Assembly: GCF_052857255.1 (NCBI RefSeq)
Contig: NC_135500.1
Span: forward strand, 103,544,048-103,608,047
Length of the DNA stretch: 64,000 nt
Source: Amblyomma americanum
Lineage: Eukaryota > Arthropoda > Arachnida > Ixodida > Ixodidae
Direction of reading: 5' to 3'
A program made the position numbers and the translations under genes. Each line of letters opens with the position of its first letter. Position 1 is the stretch's first letter. A model generated the notes under the pieces. It was not told the origin of the DNA and ran no database searches. It worked only from the letters and a program-made list of their open reading frames with translations. This document shows, one piece after another, positions 19,893 to 31,060 of the stretch.

Positions 19893-20714
19893 GGCGTATT
19901 CACTGATCAGCACCCTCTGGCGAACACTGACGCCTACAAACTGGTCATGACTTTGCGACGTGACAGTGGAAAATCGCAAGCCGGCAACGTCTAACGTTGA
20001 CCAAAGTTGATTTCATGGGCGTTGCCCAATGCGTATTTACGATCGCCGCCCTCTGGCGCACATTCTGATGACCGCAAGGTCACTTTGCTGCATGTGTGCT
20101 ACATGCTCGGCGCACTGAGAAATCGCGTGACACTAATGGCTTGAGTTGCTCAAGCTGGGAGCCACAGGGCTCGGTCTGAGGTTTGGGAGGAGCTGTTACA
20201 GTACCTCAGTAGATTTCGCGTTGAGGTGTTCATGCCTATTACGCGAATTTGATTCCGGCCATGCTGGCCATATTTGCAAGGGCGCGAATTAAAAAACAAC
20301 CATCGCGGGCTTTGCGACGCCAGTGCAGGTCAGAAAAGAAGCTGCGGTTTAACTGCTGTTGAACCTAGATAGACAGCGAACGCTACGGTGTATCGGGCAA
20401 CTAGACGCAGCTTGGCGTCTGTAACGTTGAGTGCGTTCCGGACAACTTCGCTACTCGATTACTTCGGACATCAGAAATTTACAAGCTCGTAATTAAATTA
20501 ATCATTACCGCCTCAGTACATAACTCGAAGATACAATTCTAAGACATCTGTTCATTCACCAGACGCGTGCTATCTGGTGAACCATCGCTGTAAATTGCGT
20601 GTTGGGGTTTCACTGGGTGCAGCATCATGGTGCCACGACTGCACGCCATGCACGAAACAAATTCACCGGAAGCGTACGTCGCTGTTCGCTTAATTGGGCT
20701 ATCTGTAATTTACA
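19893..20714. other. No recognisable gene
   Basis: A weak ~90 bp imperfect duplication (near 19894 and 20029, both containing CCCTCTGGCG and ending GAAAATCGC/GAGAAATCGC) is visible. A ~50 bp segment near 20508 resembles one near 21480. No coding domain. Confidence 0.4.
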
Positions 20715-21465
20715 CATCACTGTGCCATAAAGGGCACGACTTTATCTAACAATGGCTACCGGTGGACAGCGGCATAGCAGGCAATCACCGCGCTAATGAG
20801 GTCGCGCGAACTGCTGACCACGACGCTGATTCTGTGTACATCCCCTTTTCGAAATCAGACGCAGCGGGCAGGCTTCGCTATCTTGCGCGGCACATAACGC
20901 TTGCCGCCTAGAATTCCGGCCAATTTTCCAATTCAGGTTTAAAGGCCTTAGACCCAGATCTGAAGCTTCGGCTTCCACCCGGGTTACCAAGATGTGAAGA
21001 AAATTTTCTGTGTCGCCTGCGGCTTGGTGTTGCTTTAATCAACCATTACTCGTTCTTAATCGATATAGCTGACAGCCCTGCATGTGTCATCTGCGATTAT
21101 GACGAGACTATATCCCACATTCGTTTTGACTGCCCTGCCTATAGCGCTGATAGGCAGTCGCTCTGACGGGCGCTGAAGCGTCCAGATTCACGCCCTCTGA
21201 CAGAAATGAAGATTTTCGGCTACTGGCCACGCAAATCCTCAACGGTAAAGGCCTTCATACTCTGCTACGCTTCTTACGAACTTCTGGCCTGCTCGATAGG
21301 CTGTGACTTTTACGAACCCTGTATTTTCATAGTGACTGTCCTTTCTGTTTCATTTTTTATCCCCTCACCATTTTCCCCCGTGTAGGCTAGCTTACCGATT
21401 ATTCTTCCAGTTAACCTCCCTGTCTTTCATCTTCTTCCTCCTCCTCCAGTAATTTACATGCTGAT
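20715..21465 (+). pseudogene. I-type non-LTR retrotransposon, ORF2 3' end (RNase H end and C-terminus)
   Basis: The reading KGHDFI-stop-QWLPVDSGIAGNHRANEVAR matches the RNase H tail (WLPGHxGIxGNExAD), with the histidine replaced by aspartate. It is followed by LARHITLAA and then LCRLRLGVALINHYSFLI and PACVICDYDETISHIRFDCP. The last is the CCHC motif at the C-terminus of RNase H-bearing I/Jockey-type tick elements. Several stops are present. The upstream RT is missing, the usual result of 5' truncation during insertion. Confidence 0.8.
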
Positions 21466-21600
21466 AGTGATGTTATTCCTGGTCACCTGAGTACATATCT
21501 CGAAGAAACGTTTCTTGAATATCTGTGCACTCACTAGACACAGCTTCATTCACTTCCAAGAGTTGAACGGTAATAAATACCCTACTGAAAAGAGAAACAG

Positions 21601-21677
21601 TCGTGGTGGAGTGGAAGTTTCTCTGTCTCGCATGTCGCAGGCCTGAATTTGAATCCCATCTACACCACGATTTTTTT
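21601..21677 (+). repeat. tRNA-like sequence, pseudo-tRNA or SINE head
   Basis: TCGTGGT (21601-21607) can pair with ACCACGA (21664-21670), giving a 70 nt span. An A-box-like TGGTGGAGTGG and a degraded B box (ATTTGAATCC) follow, then a run of seven Ts that could act as a Pol III terminator. D and T stems do not form well, so I do not call a functional tRNA. Confidence 0.35.
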
Positions 21678-22499
21678 CTGTTTTTTAATAATTGAGGCCT
21701 CTTCAAGGTAATGTCAGCGCCGTAACATGAACTTCAATGTTTTCAGCAAAGAAGAGGAGCTTTCGCTCCAAAAAGGGCAGGTAGAGTCACACCAAAGCAG
21801 TCTATAAGGCGACCTTCATAGTCCGTGTGTCGGTTTGGGTCGTAAAACTTCACAATTAACAGTTTTTTTTTACGTTGCTACACCATAAATGTAAGACAAT
21901 AGGCCCGTATTCGTTTTCAAATGGTGATTGCCTTACACTCAACGTTCAGAAATAAAGGACAGCGTTAAGTTTCGTCTCTGATGCAGCGAAAACCTGAAGT
22001 GCGTTTTTGCGTGCTGTGTGCCCATTATACTGTCCACCTTGCTCTTATCTTTGGCGTTCATAGAGCTCAAGCGAAGAACGACGGTGTAAAGACGCAAAAA
22101 ATGATTACGCTGGAATCCTCCCTCCTCGAGTTTAAATACCGCCAGTGACATTTCTTCTTACTTTTGGCGCTAAAACTCTGCCGAGCGGCCGCGGGACCAG
22201 CTCGCACTGCGTCTTCAAAGTGCACATATCCGCTGATAATTCTGCTGGAACACTTATTGATAATACCGATATTTGAGCGTTTTATATTGAAAGGTTTGAT
22301 TTACTTGGATTATTAATACTATACAGCAGCACGCCAGCGCGCTCCCAGTGCCGACATGCTTCGATGCGGATGAAGACAGTTTTGACCTATGTGCCATCGC
22401 TTCTGAGGCAACAGCAACAACAATGCGCGAGATCTGCCTGTTGGACCGCCGCTTGAACTAACTCGACGTCGTGCTACCGCCACTATGATTGCTGTCTTG
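21678..22499. other. No recognisable gene
   Basis: Spacer upstream of the decayed Gypsy element. Its 5' LTR is expected somewhere here, but I could not identify a partner LTR downstream. Confidence 0.4.
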
Positions 22500-23700
22500 C
22501 CGCTGCCTAGCCCGCTGTCATTTGATGGAGTTGCCACCGGATCTCTATCCTGGAACCTCGTAGCAGAACCTTGCCGCCGGCGTCGGATATGACCGAAGAA
22601 CTCAACCAGAGGTGTCCCTGCTTTTCGGCTACCGTGATCTGTTCAGGTAATAATCGGCAAAGCGACGCCCGTCTCTTCCGGGTCCACGCCGATGAAGACG
22701 TCGGCGACTGGCTTTCCACGTGTCACCGCGACAGCCACTATACCAACTGAGACGACATCATCGAACTGTAAACTGTAATTACCTGCCATGCGGATGCTGC
22801 CTTTCATTGTTTCCAGAACTACGAACGGATGTTTTCGGCTTTGAAAGTGCCTTTGCGGAACCATTCGGCCGGCCAGCCGTTCGCAAGCATCGCGCCAAGC
22901 AACGCTTCCATCGTCGCGCCTAGTAAATCAGCGAGACATTCATTCGTTACATTCCTATCATTAGAGGTGCTTTGGACCCCTCGATATCCAAAACGACCAC
23001 GTTCACCTCAAGATTAGATTAAGGTCATTGATGGCAACGCCTTCCAGATGTTGCTGGCGAAAATCAGACCGTTGCCAAGGTCACCGCACTTTACCTCAAC
23101 TAGGATGAACTGCGTCGGAGATGCGCTTCCAAACGCCGTTCCTTGAACCATGTGGAGTCCCTCGCTGGTTTGCCGGTTAGCGGCCGCGACCGGCCGTCAT
23201 CGCTCACTGAACACAAGGATTTCATTCGCGAAGAGGTTGCCCGCAAGTTAACTTTGTTGCGGTTCATCACCCAGCCCTCCCATTAGGTTGCTCCGTCACT
23301 CCGCCGTGTCATTCAAAACCAGATCACTGAGGCACTTCACCCCAATTCTATGCCTGTCACGCACTGGAGCGCGCCAGTCACGTACACAGCAGCTCAAGTA
23401 CTCGGAACGCTCCAGTTCCACCACCTACGCTACATTCAACGTCTATCCTTCTCGTCGCTCTTCCTTCACTGCACTGTCGTTGCCCCTCCCCCCCCCCTCG
23501 ATCGGTGCCTGGCTTCGTTCGCCCGCCATTAACCCGTGGCACACAACGGGTAGGTGACCAATATGCTTCGCATGTGGTCACCTGGGACACAGTTCCGGGC
23601 TCTCCCGCCAGCGAATCCTGATGCCTTACTCTCGAACTCCTCCACGACCATATGGCTACGATGCACCCACGTCAGCGTACTTTGTACTTCTTCCAGCGCT
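22500..23700 (+). pseudogene. Gypsy gag remnant
   Basis: In shifting frames I read FGRPAVRKHRAKQRF near 22860-22915 (capsid end), DELRRRCA and a SLAGLP-like block (about 23105-23175), and DFIREEVARKLTLLRFITQP (23217-23275). These are followed by RRVIQNQITEAL. A knuckle near 23565-23600 reads CFACGHLGHSSGL, C-x2-C-x4-H with the last cysteine lost. This is the gag layout of tick Gypsy elements. The protein cannot be made. Confidence 0.7.
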
Positions 23701-24059
23701 TGTTTCCTCGCATCGTGGCTCTTACGCCACGTGCCTGTCACCTTCACCTCCCTGCCTATCACTGTCCCCCATAGCACGTTGATCCCCGCAAATTGGTGAT
23801 GAAAAAGAAGAGCCGGAGTGCCCGTTGTATACACAAACACTGCGCCTTTGTCGAATCCCCGCCAACGACCCGCCTGAATAGGTTGAAGGTACCGCTGGTT
23901 TTGGGCTCGCTGACACCGCAGCTGTGGTGCCGGTTCCTAGGGAAGCACTCTGTCACAAGGTTCACAAGGCCATTGTACCGTCTCTAACGTTTCCCTCCGC
24001 ACCGCAGCTTCTCACCGCACTGACCCCACCGCCACGTGCACCACACTGAGTGAATATTC

Positions 24060-24690
24060 GGGAAATTTTGTATGTTAAAATTCTTGCTATTCTGCTCTGC
24101 TTTCAGGACGGTATTTTATGGTTTCGCTTTCGATCCACTAATCCGTAGCTGACTGTGCCCGTGTCGCCATCGACCTGGCCCCATTCGTGACCCACTCTCG
24201 TGTCATGTACCTCTATGCCAAATTGATTGCCGCTAACGGCACCGAAATCGCTCCGTTAGCAACCGCCGTCGTATTTGTGCCTTGTCCTTTTACGCCTGAT
24301 AGCACCTTTATCTTCATTCCTGTGGAGTCTGGAGTGTATAGCCAAGCCTACTGCTCCCGATCGCAGTTCTGATTAACATGGGTGACTGTACAGCGATTTA
24401 CTTCCCCAACCTCTTTTCTTGCCAGTCTTCCTTAATCCGTTGTGAATGCCTTGGCCGCGCTGAAAAATTATGCCCCTCTATATCTATGCGATCGCCGACG
24501 GCATCTATCTATTTTAAGCCGACGCTATCAGTGCTGGTGCTGTTTCTTCTGCCCCTATTTTCGATCGTCGTCGATGGCAACCTTGCACCTGCACAACGTG
24601 GTCAGGCTGTCGCCCTGATTCACCCTTTCCTTGCGTCGTTTGATTTGTCACAGACGACCATGGGCCGCACGTCCGCCGTCATGCGCTGTG
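24060..24690 (+). pseudogene. Gypsy protease-RT linker remnant
   Basis: An open stretch reads ATAVVFVPCPFTPDSTFIFIP (24258-24320), then VVDGNLAPAQRGQAVALIHP and FDLSQTTMGRTSAV (up to ~24683). This is the region between protease and RT of this Gypsy type. The protease active site itself is not recognisable. The reading ends exactly where a (TTTA)n tract of the inserted reverse CR1 begins at 24691. Confidence 0.65.
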
Positions 24691-25685
24691 CTTATTTATT
24701 TATTTATTTTCTGCAGAGTCGCGTGGCTCCAATCGGGAGTGAGCACGAAAAATTACATACAATAAAAGATACACCACACAATAAGCATCAACTACATCAT
24801 ATCACGGCATGAACTTAATCAAAAGAAATCGGACACAGGAGTACAATAACATCACGTACGCATTTTAATCAAATTTTCAATAAATGCATCAACACTGGGG
24901 CTATCGACATTATGTTTGGGCAATTTATTCTAATCGCTTATGGTTCGCGGAAAAACTTAAAATTTAAATGTGTTATTCAGACCGGCATCATTTTACCATT
25001 ATCAAAACGGGACATTGCGCGCGAGGTGTTAGCGGTAATGAGATTATGGTTGCTCATTAGGATCTGTTCCTTCTACATTAGGTATAGAAACCTTAATATA
25101 CATTAATTACGTCTGCATTTAAGTGTGTCAAGGCCGAGATACGCAATCATTTCTGTCGGGCTGTCAGTTCTATATTTGTTGCAGATGAATCTGGCCGCGG
25201 TCCTGTGGACTTTTTCTAATAACCTGGTTTTGTCTTTGTCAGTGAAAGGATGCCACAGACAGGAACCGTACTCCAAGCATGGTCTGACAAATCCTTCATA
25301 TGCTGCTAACTTGACATTTGTATGGGCTTTTGAAAGCTTACGCCGGATGAACCAGAGAGACTGAAAGGCTTTGGTCAGATAATATTAATATGGTATCCCA
25401 TCGTAGATCTTATTTATAGTAACGCCTAAATATTTTACTGCCGGTGATTCAAATGAAATGTCATTAACTGAGTAAGAGTGCTGCAAATCTTCTTTGGCCA
25501 TTCATATACGACGAACTAAGCACTTCTAAGTATTTAAATACATACGCCATTTCGTGCACCAGTCTGAAATTTCTTCAAGACTTTTGTTAAGTTTAAATTG
25601 GTCGGTTTTAGATTTTACTGAGGTGTAAAGAACGCAGTCATCAGCAGAAAGCTTTATCTTAACAACACTGCGTACAGCTGCGTGC
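24691..25685 (-). mobile_element. 5'-truncated CR1-like element inserted in Gypsy
   Basis: Read on the minus strand, the element ends in (AAATAAATAAATAAG) at 24691. At its 5' end (25526-25660) it contains KIKLSADDCVLYTSVKSKTD followed by LNKSLEEISDWCTKWRMYLN, the RT catalytic block of CR1 (FADD changed to SADD) and the following domain. Everything upstream of the FADD box is missing, a normal 5' truncation. It separates two parts of the Gypsy pol reading. No clean target duplication found. Confidence 0.75.
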
Positions 25686-26519
25686 CTGTACGCATGCCTC
25701 ATTACACCAGCGCTATATCGCGTACCATCCACGGAGCGCCAATTGATCAACACCTACGTCGGCGACATGTCCAAACACTTTGTCATATTGGCCTCCCACA
25801 GCCCGTGGGCCTCTGCAGTGGTCCACCAAGACGAAAAATAGCTTCATCAGGTTTTGCGTCGACTATCGAAGGCTAAACCGAATTAGTGGCAAAAGAGGTC
25901 AAACCGCTTCCGTGTATTGATGACGATTTGCACTGCCCTCAGGTAGCCGAGTCCATCTCATCATTGGACTTACGATCTGGCTACTGGCAGGCCGCGATCG
26001 TGAAGCGTGATCAGACTAAAATAGCATTTTTCACTCCTGACTACTCATAAGACTACCACCTGCTACCCTAAGATTTATGCAACGCACATGCGACATTCGA
26101 GTGAATGATGAACATGGTTTGAACGGCCTTGAGTGGAACTCGTGCCTATGTTTATTTTATAGTATTGTGGTGTTCTCCCATCACTTTCTCCATCACCTTG
26201 AACTCGTCCTGACTTGTCCGACTGCTGCTGGACTCAACCAAATTTGAAGAAGCGCTGCTTCGCCACTAGGAAGCTCAATATATTAGGCCGTGTATTCTGA
26301 AAGGATGGTGTTGTTCTCGACCCTGCAAAACTTTGCCGTTGCTGGTTTCCACAAAGCATCAAATCTTACTAAAATGCGGAGCTCCATTGTTTTATGCCTT
26401 TATTTCCGGGGTTTTCTCGAATCTTTGCTTCTAAAATCACCAGTTAGCACGCTTGCTCGCTACGAGCGACAATCTCTCGATCTCGACGTAGACACCGGCC
26501 CGTGATCAGACCTTCACTA
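25686..26519 (+). pseudogene. Gypsy reverse transcriptase remnant
   Basis: Readings include YRVPSTERQLI, SHSPWASAVVHQDEK, SSLDLRSGYWQAAIVKRDQTK with FFTPDYS, and DLCNAHATFE-stop-MMNMV. Near 26285-26400 follow LGR, KDGVVLDPAKL and FPQSIKS. These are RT motifs 1-4 and the connection of Ty3/Gypsy. The catalytic YLDD block is not intact (YFIVLWC-like). Interrupted by many stops. Confidence 0.8.
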
Positions 26520-27810
26520 CACTGTAAACAAGAATCAACCCAAATGGGAGTTTAAATGGTTGGCGCCACCCTTTATACTCCATATGCTGAAACATAGACT
26601 CCTTCAATATGGAGTAAAAATGAGCTAAATTACCTATTATATTTTCTGCACTTAATAAGGGGGTACAGAGGAGCATTCTCCTCTTAATAACTCACATTTT
26701 AATATGGAGTTTCTTGGTCTCAATGCGCCCCAATTCCCCAATGGAGTAAAAAACACCATTTTGCGCCATCCGCCCCGCCACTTAGCGTCTCGCCTGCTTT
26801 TGTTCAGTCGTCTGATAATGGCGGTGAGCGACGACCCCTGATTAACGTCGTCGCTGGATCTCTGCTCACTTCTGCGCCTTCACGGGCACCTGCCGCTGTA
26901 CAAGACATTGGACTGTCGCCGTTTCCTGCTACAATAAGCTACATAATTGAACTGCTCTTGTGAAGCATCCAGTATATAGTCTAAGCATACCTGATCTTCT
27001 TTTGTAACTGTCTCCACTCCGTTACAGCTCCCGGTTAGGCCTAAATCTCATAGCTTTTTTTCATCGTGGTTGTCGCTGTGTGTTGCAGCAGATCATAGAC
27101 CGCTCCATAACAGGAACTGTAATAGAACATATTTTCAACGCTTAGCTCTTGACTGACCTGATGAAGCTACATTTTTTCTCAGTCATATTGAAATGCCAAG
27201 CCTTAAAAAAATGAATATGAAAGCAAATAGTGCCCTGCAAAACAGCCTTCAGGAGTGTTTTCATTTTCAACTTGTTATGCTCTAGTTTTCTGTCAAGTAT
27301 AGGATGGTGCATGACTGTGAAAACTTCTCCGCGACTCCTTCTCAGTTTTGAACTATTGATTTTAATGCTGCATCCGTTTATCTACAAACACAGCCAACCA
27401 AAGAAAACCTGTACAGAAAAAGCAGAGGACAAGTATACGATTCCTACCGCCTCGGCCAACGCCGCCGCTGCGCTTGCAGACAGCGAAAATAACGCGTGAA
27501 GCGGGGTCACATTAAGGCAGCACAGTTTCCCAGGTTAGTTGCCGGCGGCCCCCGCAGCTATTGCCCGTTTCCACCCGTGGTACTGCTGTAAGAATGAGCC
27601 TGGATGAGGATGAATAAACCGCCGCCCCACCATTTTTGCACCATTTCAGTCGGTAGTAAAAATATTACTGCCTTGTCCTCCTAAATAACCCCCATTTATA
27701 AGGAAGTAACTAAAATACTCCATTTATATGGAGTAAATAAAACACTTTTTGGGTGTGCGCTATAGGACAAGCCATTTACTCCCATTTAGGTGGTTTTTTT
27801 GTTAACAGTG
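26520..27810. mobile_element. Non-autonomous TIR DNA transposon, 1.29 kb
   Basis: The left end CACTGTAAACAAGAATCAAC and CCAAATGGGAGTTTAAATGG is mirrored by the right end, whose complement reads CACTGTTAACAAAAAAACCA then CCTAAATGGGAGTAAATGG. This gives imperfect terminal inverted repeats of ~40 bp. TA flanks both sides (26518-26519 and 27811-27812), a TA target duplication. ATGGAGTAAA-type subterminal repeats recur inside (near 26610, 26700, 26742, 27730). No transposase is visible; the longest frame (27230-27499) is unremarkable. The TA target and end sequence suggest a Tc1/mariner or ISL2EU/PIF-type parent, which I cannot decide. Confidence 0.82.
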
Positions 27811-28437
27811 TACCCTACGCCGCCATCCCGTCTTACCCTCGATTCTGCGTCATTTTGACCCTACCGCACTGATCGAAATTCACACTGATGCCAACAGACT
27901 GGGTCTCGGCGCAATGCTCACCAAGCGGGAACCGACCTCAGGTGAGTACGGGGTGTCCTATGCGAATCGCACACTGAAAAAGCCGAGTCCAACTGTTCGG
28001 TAAAAGCAAAAGAATGCTTGGCTATCATCTACGCGATTGGAAAATTGCAGCCTTACGTCTATGGTCACCTCGTTTTCGTCGTGATGTATAATCACGCACT
28101 CTGCTAACTATCTTCTATGCACAGTCCATCTCAATGTCTTGCCCGTCACACCCTCTTCCTGCAGGATTCTACAGCCTTGTGGTTTATCGCTCCGGCCACA
28201 ACCATTCGAAATTGCCGAGTGAACCGCCTCAACTATCCGTCTCCGCTTATATTTGCACGCTGATATCTCGGACAAGCCGTCTGAACAGCGGAAAGATCTA
28301 TGAATTTTCTTCCTTATCGGTTTGCTGTCTATAGTTTCGAAGAACTTCTATTTAGGCTAGATGGTTCATTGTACTCGAGAAAGAAAAACAGTAGCGCCGA
28401 AAACGCACACACAGGAGAAGAACGACATAGGGCAAGC
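27811..28437 (+). pseudogene. Gypsy RNase H remnant
   Basis: Readings include [60 protein letters not shown] and FVVMYNHALC. Near 28190 follows VYRSGHNHSKL. This is the RNase H domain of Ty3/Gypsy (HTDAS, YASRTL, ECLAIVWAI, VVTDHHALCWL, YRSGRKH). The final catalytic Asp of VTDH is replaced. It resumes directly after the TIR element and is cut at 28437 by the solo LTR. Confidence 0.8.
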
Positions 28438-29309
28438 TGTCACATATATTAAGGAGCCTAAATTAAATTTTAAAGGAAAAAGATGTGAAGAAGACGACGC
28501 GAATTAACCGAAGAAAAAGAAGAGAAACAAGAAGCATTCGTTGAGGTGGAGAGAGATGTTTGGTGGAGAAGCATTCGGTGAGGTGGAGAGAGGTTATTGG
28601 TGGAGAAGAGAAGACGAGGACAAGGCTTACGTGGACTAACACCGAGGCTATAAAAGGGCGAGTGAGAGCGAGGGACTCGGGGGAACAGCAGAGAAGCGGA
28701 GGCTCCGGGGGGTCAGGGACACTTTGGCTGGAAGAGAGAGACGCCGGCTACTGCTCCGGTGAGCTCGCGTTCTACGACATCGCATCGTAGAATTCCTGCC
28801 GTGCCTGAACCCTTTCCGGGGAGCCAACGGAGGACGCTACCACCTGCTACGGCCAGGGGTGTCTCCAGCGCTGTTCCCACCCATCCGGGTGGTGCCCCCA
28901 CGCCAACGACACCGGCTTCACCTCCACGGGCGCTTGGACCGGGAGCTTGTACGACGCAGCCAGCGACGCCAGCCCAAGCGCGTAGAACGCCGCCAGCGAC
29001 GCCATCCCAAGCACGGCGAACGCCGCCTCGACGCCGCCTACTGGATCCATACAACGCCGCAGCTACAGCGAACCAACCGTGAACACGAACGCCGACCACT
29101 AATAGTAGAACACTAGTAGTAGACGCTAGTAGCTGTGTGCCCGGGTCGTGTGTATTTATAGTCTTTGTGTTTTGTGTTAGTTTTTTTAGTTTTGTGTTCT
29201 AATGTGTGTACCACGTACGGTGTATTAAATGTGCGTTTGTGTAGGTACACCCGCCGCCTAGTCCATTCTTTCGATCAGAGTGTTCTCCGGAGAGATCCGT
29301 GACACAAGC
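28433..29309 (+). repeat. 5 bp target duplication around the solo LTR
   Basis: CAAGC occurs at 28433-28437 and at 29305-29309, immediately flanking the solo LTR. It is a perfect duplication of Gypsy length. Confidence 0.85.
28438..29304 (+). mobile_element. Solo LTR of the 530-4589 family
   Basis: This 867 bp sequence has the same TGTCACATATATTA start and ATCCGTGACA end as the LTRs at 530 and 3716, and the TATAAAAGGGCGAG core near 28650. No interior sequence is attached. The perfect 5 bp duplication shows a complete element once inserted here and recombined between its LTRs. Confidence 0.9.
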
Positions 29310-29599
29310 GCTGGCCCTAAGTCGTTCTTCTGCTGTGTGTGTGTTTTCGGCGCTACAGTATTCCTTTATTTGTTGTCTCGTTCCCGCTTTTCTTCTCGGG
29401 CTCTCCAACGTCAAGCTCACCACATCGCTGTCCGGAATGATCTGCCATACCGTTGCAACTAGTTCTCTGACATGCGAAAATGGCTTCGAAAATACAACCG
29501 CGCTGGTTCCCACGGTCTCCCACTGTGTGTTTATGCTATTGTGCTGAAAACATACGTGTGCTTTAGTCTGCTGTACTAATAGCGATGCGATGCATGTGT

Positions 29600-30090
29600 T
29601 GCTTTGTGCGATAGTATGTCCGCTCTGGTCAATTTTTTCAACGCCGGAAGAAACTGCCACGCCTTCCCTCCTCACCCATGAAGCCATTCCAGTGTCCTGC
29701 CAGCCCATTGAACTGCGTTTGGATCGATCTTTGCGTTCGCCTTTCATCGAATCCTAAACATCATTTCTCTGCCATCGTTGCAACGGACAACCTCAATCGG
29801 TATGCGGAAACTACGTCGTTAGCATCCGCCTTCGCGCGTGCTTTTAAACCTTTCACCCTTCATCACCTCATTTTTTGAAATGGTGCTGCCAAAGACCTTC
29901 TTAGAGACCTTGACCGCGTCTTTCACTCGGTAGTCGTCGAGACAGCACTCAAGGTATGCAGAATTATTCATTGCTGTGCCTCTGCATACCACCCGCAAAC
30001 CAACGGCGTAGTTGAGCGTAACATTCGAACTGTCACATACATGCTTGCATGTTTGTCAACCACCGCCATGACTGTCACATACATGCTTGC
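29600..30090 (+). pseudogene. Gypsy integrase core remnant
   Basis: Readings include PFQCPASPLNCVWIDLCVRL and FSAIVATDNLNRYAETTSLA (about 29682-29830), LHHLIF, GAAKDLLRDLDRVFHSVVVE, and SAYHPQTNGVVERNIRTVTY (about 29979-30040). This is the DDE core: the first Asp in WIDL, DRVF for the second, and the E in TNGVVER. A short tandem duplication (CTGTCACATACATGCTTGC near 30029 and 30070) marks its broken end. Confidence 0.8.
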
Positions 30091-30134
30091 CATGTATGAC
30101 GGCCCCCCTTGGTCCCACCGCTGATACATGCGGG

Positions 30135-31060
30135 CATAGATGCGGGCTGTATTATGGTGAAGAGCGGGTAACCCCAAAAGAGGCCGCCCGTACATCACAA
30201 CCAGGGCGCCGCAGTGGTTTTGTGTGGGAAAAGTGCAAGTATCCCCGTCTTCAGCCTGCATGGGTCCCGCGTGGAAAATATATAGAACAAACTTTGGGCT
30301 TCACCCTGGCGAAGTGTTATAAGCATGCAGTTTGGGCTGCCTGAGCAACACCTGCGACCATCGCGCAGGGGCTGGCCATGGGCACATTTGCCATTCCCAC
30401 GTCTTCTCCGCCTATGTCCTAAGGCTAAGCATGAAAGCGCTAAGCATGTAAGGGCTAAGCATTGGCTGCACGCAATTCCTGCGCATAAAAATGGGGCTAC
30501 ATGATGGTGAAATCCGGGCACCCGCAATGTAGAGTGCCCGTTCAGCACCCTGACGGAGCCAATTAGGCTTTGTGTGGGCTAACACCAGTACCCTGCCTGA
30601 CGCCTACAGGGGCCCAGCGTAGAAAATACATAGGCTGGGAATGGGCGCATTTGCCACTCCCACATCTGCTCCGCCTGTATGCTACATATTTGGTAGAAAA
30701 GGGCTAAGCGTGAAGTGCGGTGTGGCGAAACATGCAGCGTATGCATGAAAGATATGGGCTACGTTACGGTGAATTGCGGGCAGCCGCAGTAAGGGGTTCC
30801 CGTGCAGCACCCAGAAAAAGCCAAGGTGGCTGTGTGTGGGCAAACAGCTAGTATATTTCCGCCTGCAGCATTTGTAAGTCCTGCGCAGATTACTCTGGGC
30901 TTCACCATGCAGAAACGTCATCCACCAATTGCGACCTGCCAGCGACAACTATCGGCAATCACACCTACATTAGTTGTACACGGGAAGGGTTGACATTTTC
31001 ACATTTAGTGTGTCTGCATATCCTACATCGCATGTAGAAGGGATAAGCGTGCCCAAATAG
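30135..31060. repeat. Degenerate long-period tandem repeat (units ~260-350 bp)
   Basis: Three units share ordered blocks. A GGGCTxxxTxAxGGTGAA block occurs at 30144, 30494 and 30756. A GTGTGGG block follows near 30220, 30573 and 30833. A GGGCxCATTTGCCAxTCCCAC block lies near 30379 and 30636. A GGATAAGCGTG/GGGCTAAGCGTG block lies near 30703 and 31047. Unit-length differences partly reflect an internal ~15 bp repeat (GCTAAGCATG x3, 30424-30463). No protein domain. Probably an old satellite-like or duplicated element. Confidence 0.6.

Larger units (their letters stand above)
22500..30090 (+). mobile_element. Decayed Ty3/Gypsy retrotransposon with three nested insertions
   Basis: Gag, protease-linker, RT, RNase H and integrase readings occur in the normal Gypsy order on the plus strand: gag 22500-23700, linker 24200-24690, RT 25686-26519, RNase H 27811-28400 and integrase 29600-30090. 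They are separated by a reverse CR1 fragment (24691-25685), a TIR element (26520-27810) and a solo LTR (28438-29304). Stops and shifts are numerous and no LTRs of its own are identifiable. The integrase end is cut by a tandem-repeat region after 30090. Confidence 0.8.

Noticed and set aside
20508..21540. ~50 bp similarity between 20508 and 21480 as terminal repeats of the I-type fragment
   Set aside because: Too short and diverged, and the fragment is explained by 5' truncation.
24660..25700. Target duplication around the reverse CR1 insertion
   Set aside because: CATGCGCTGTG on the left and CTGCGTGCCTGTACGCATGCC on the right share only fragments; no convincing match.
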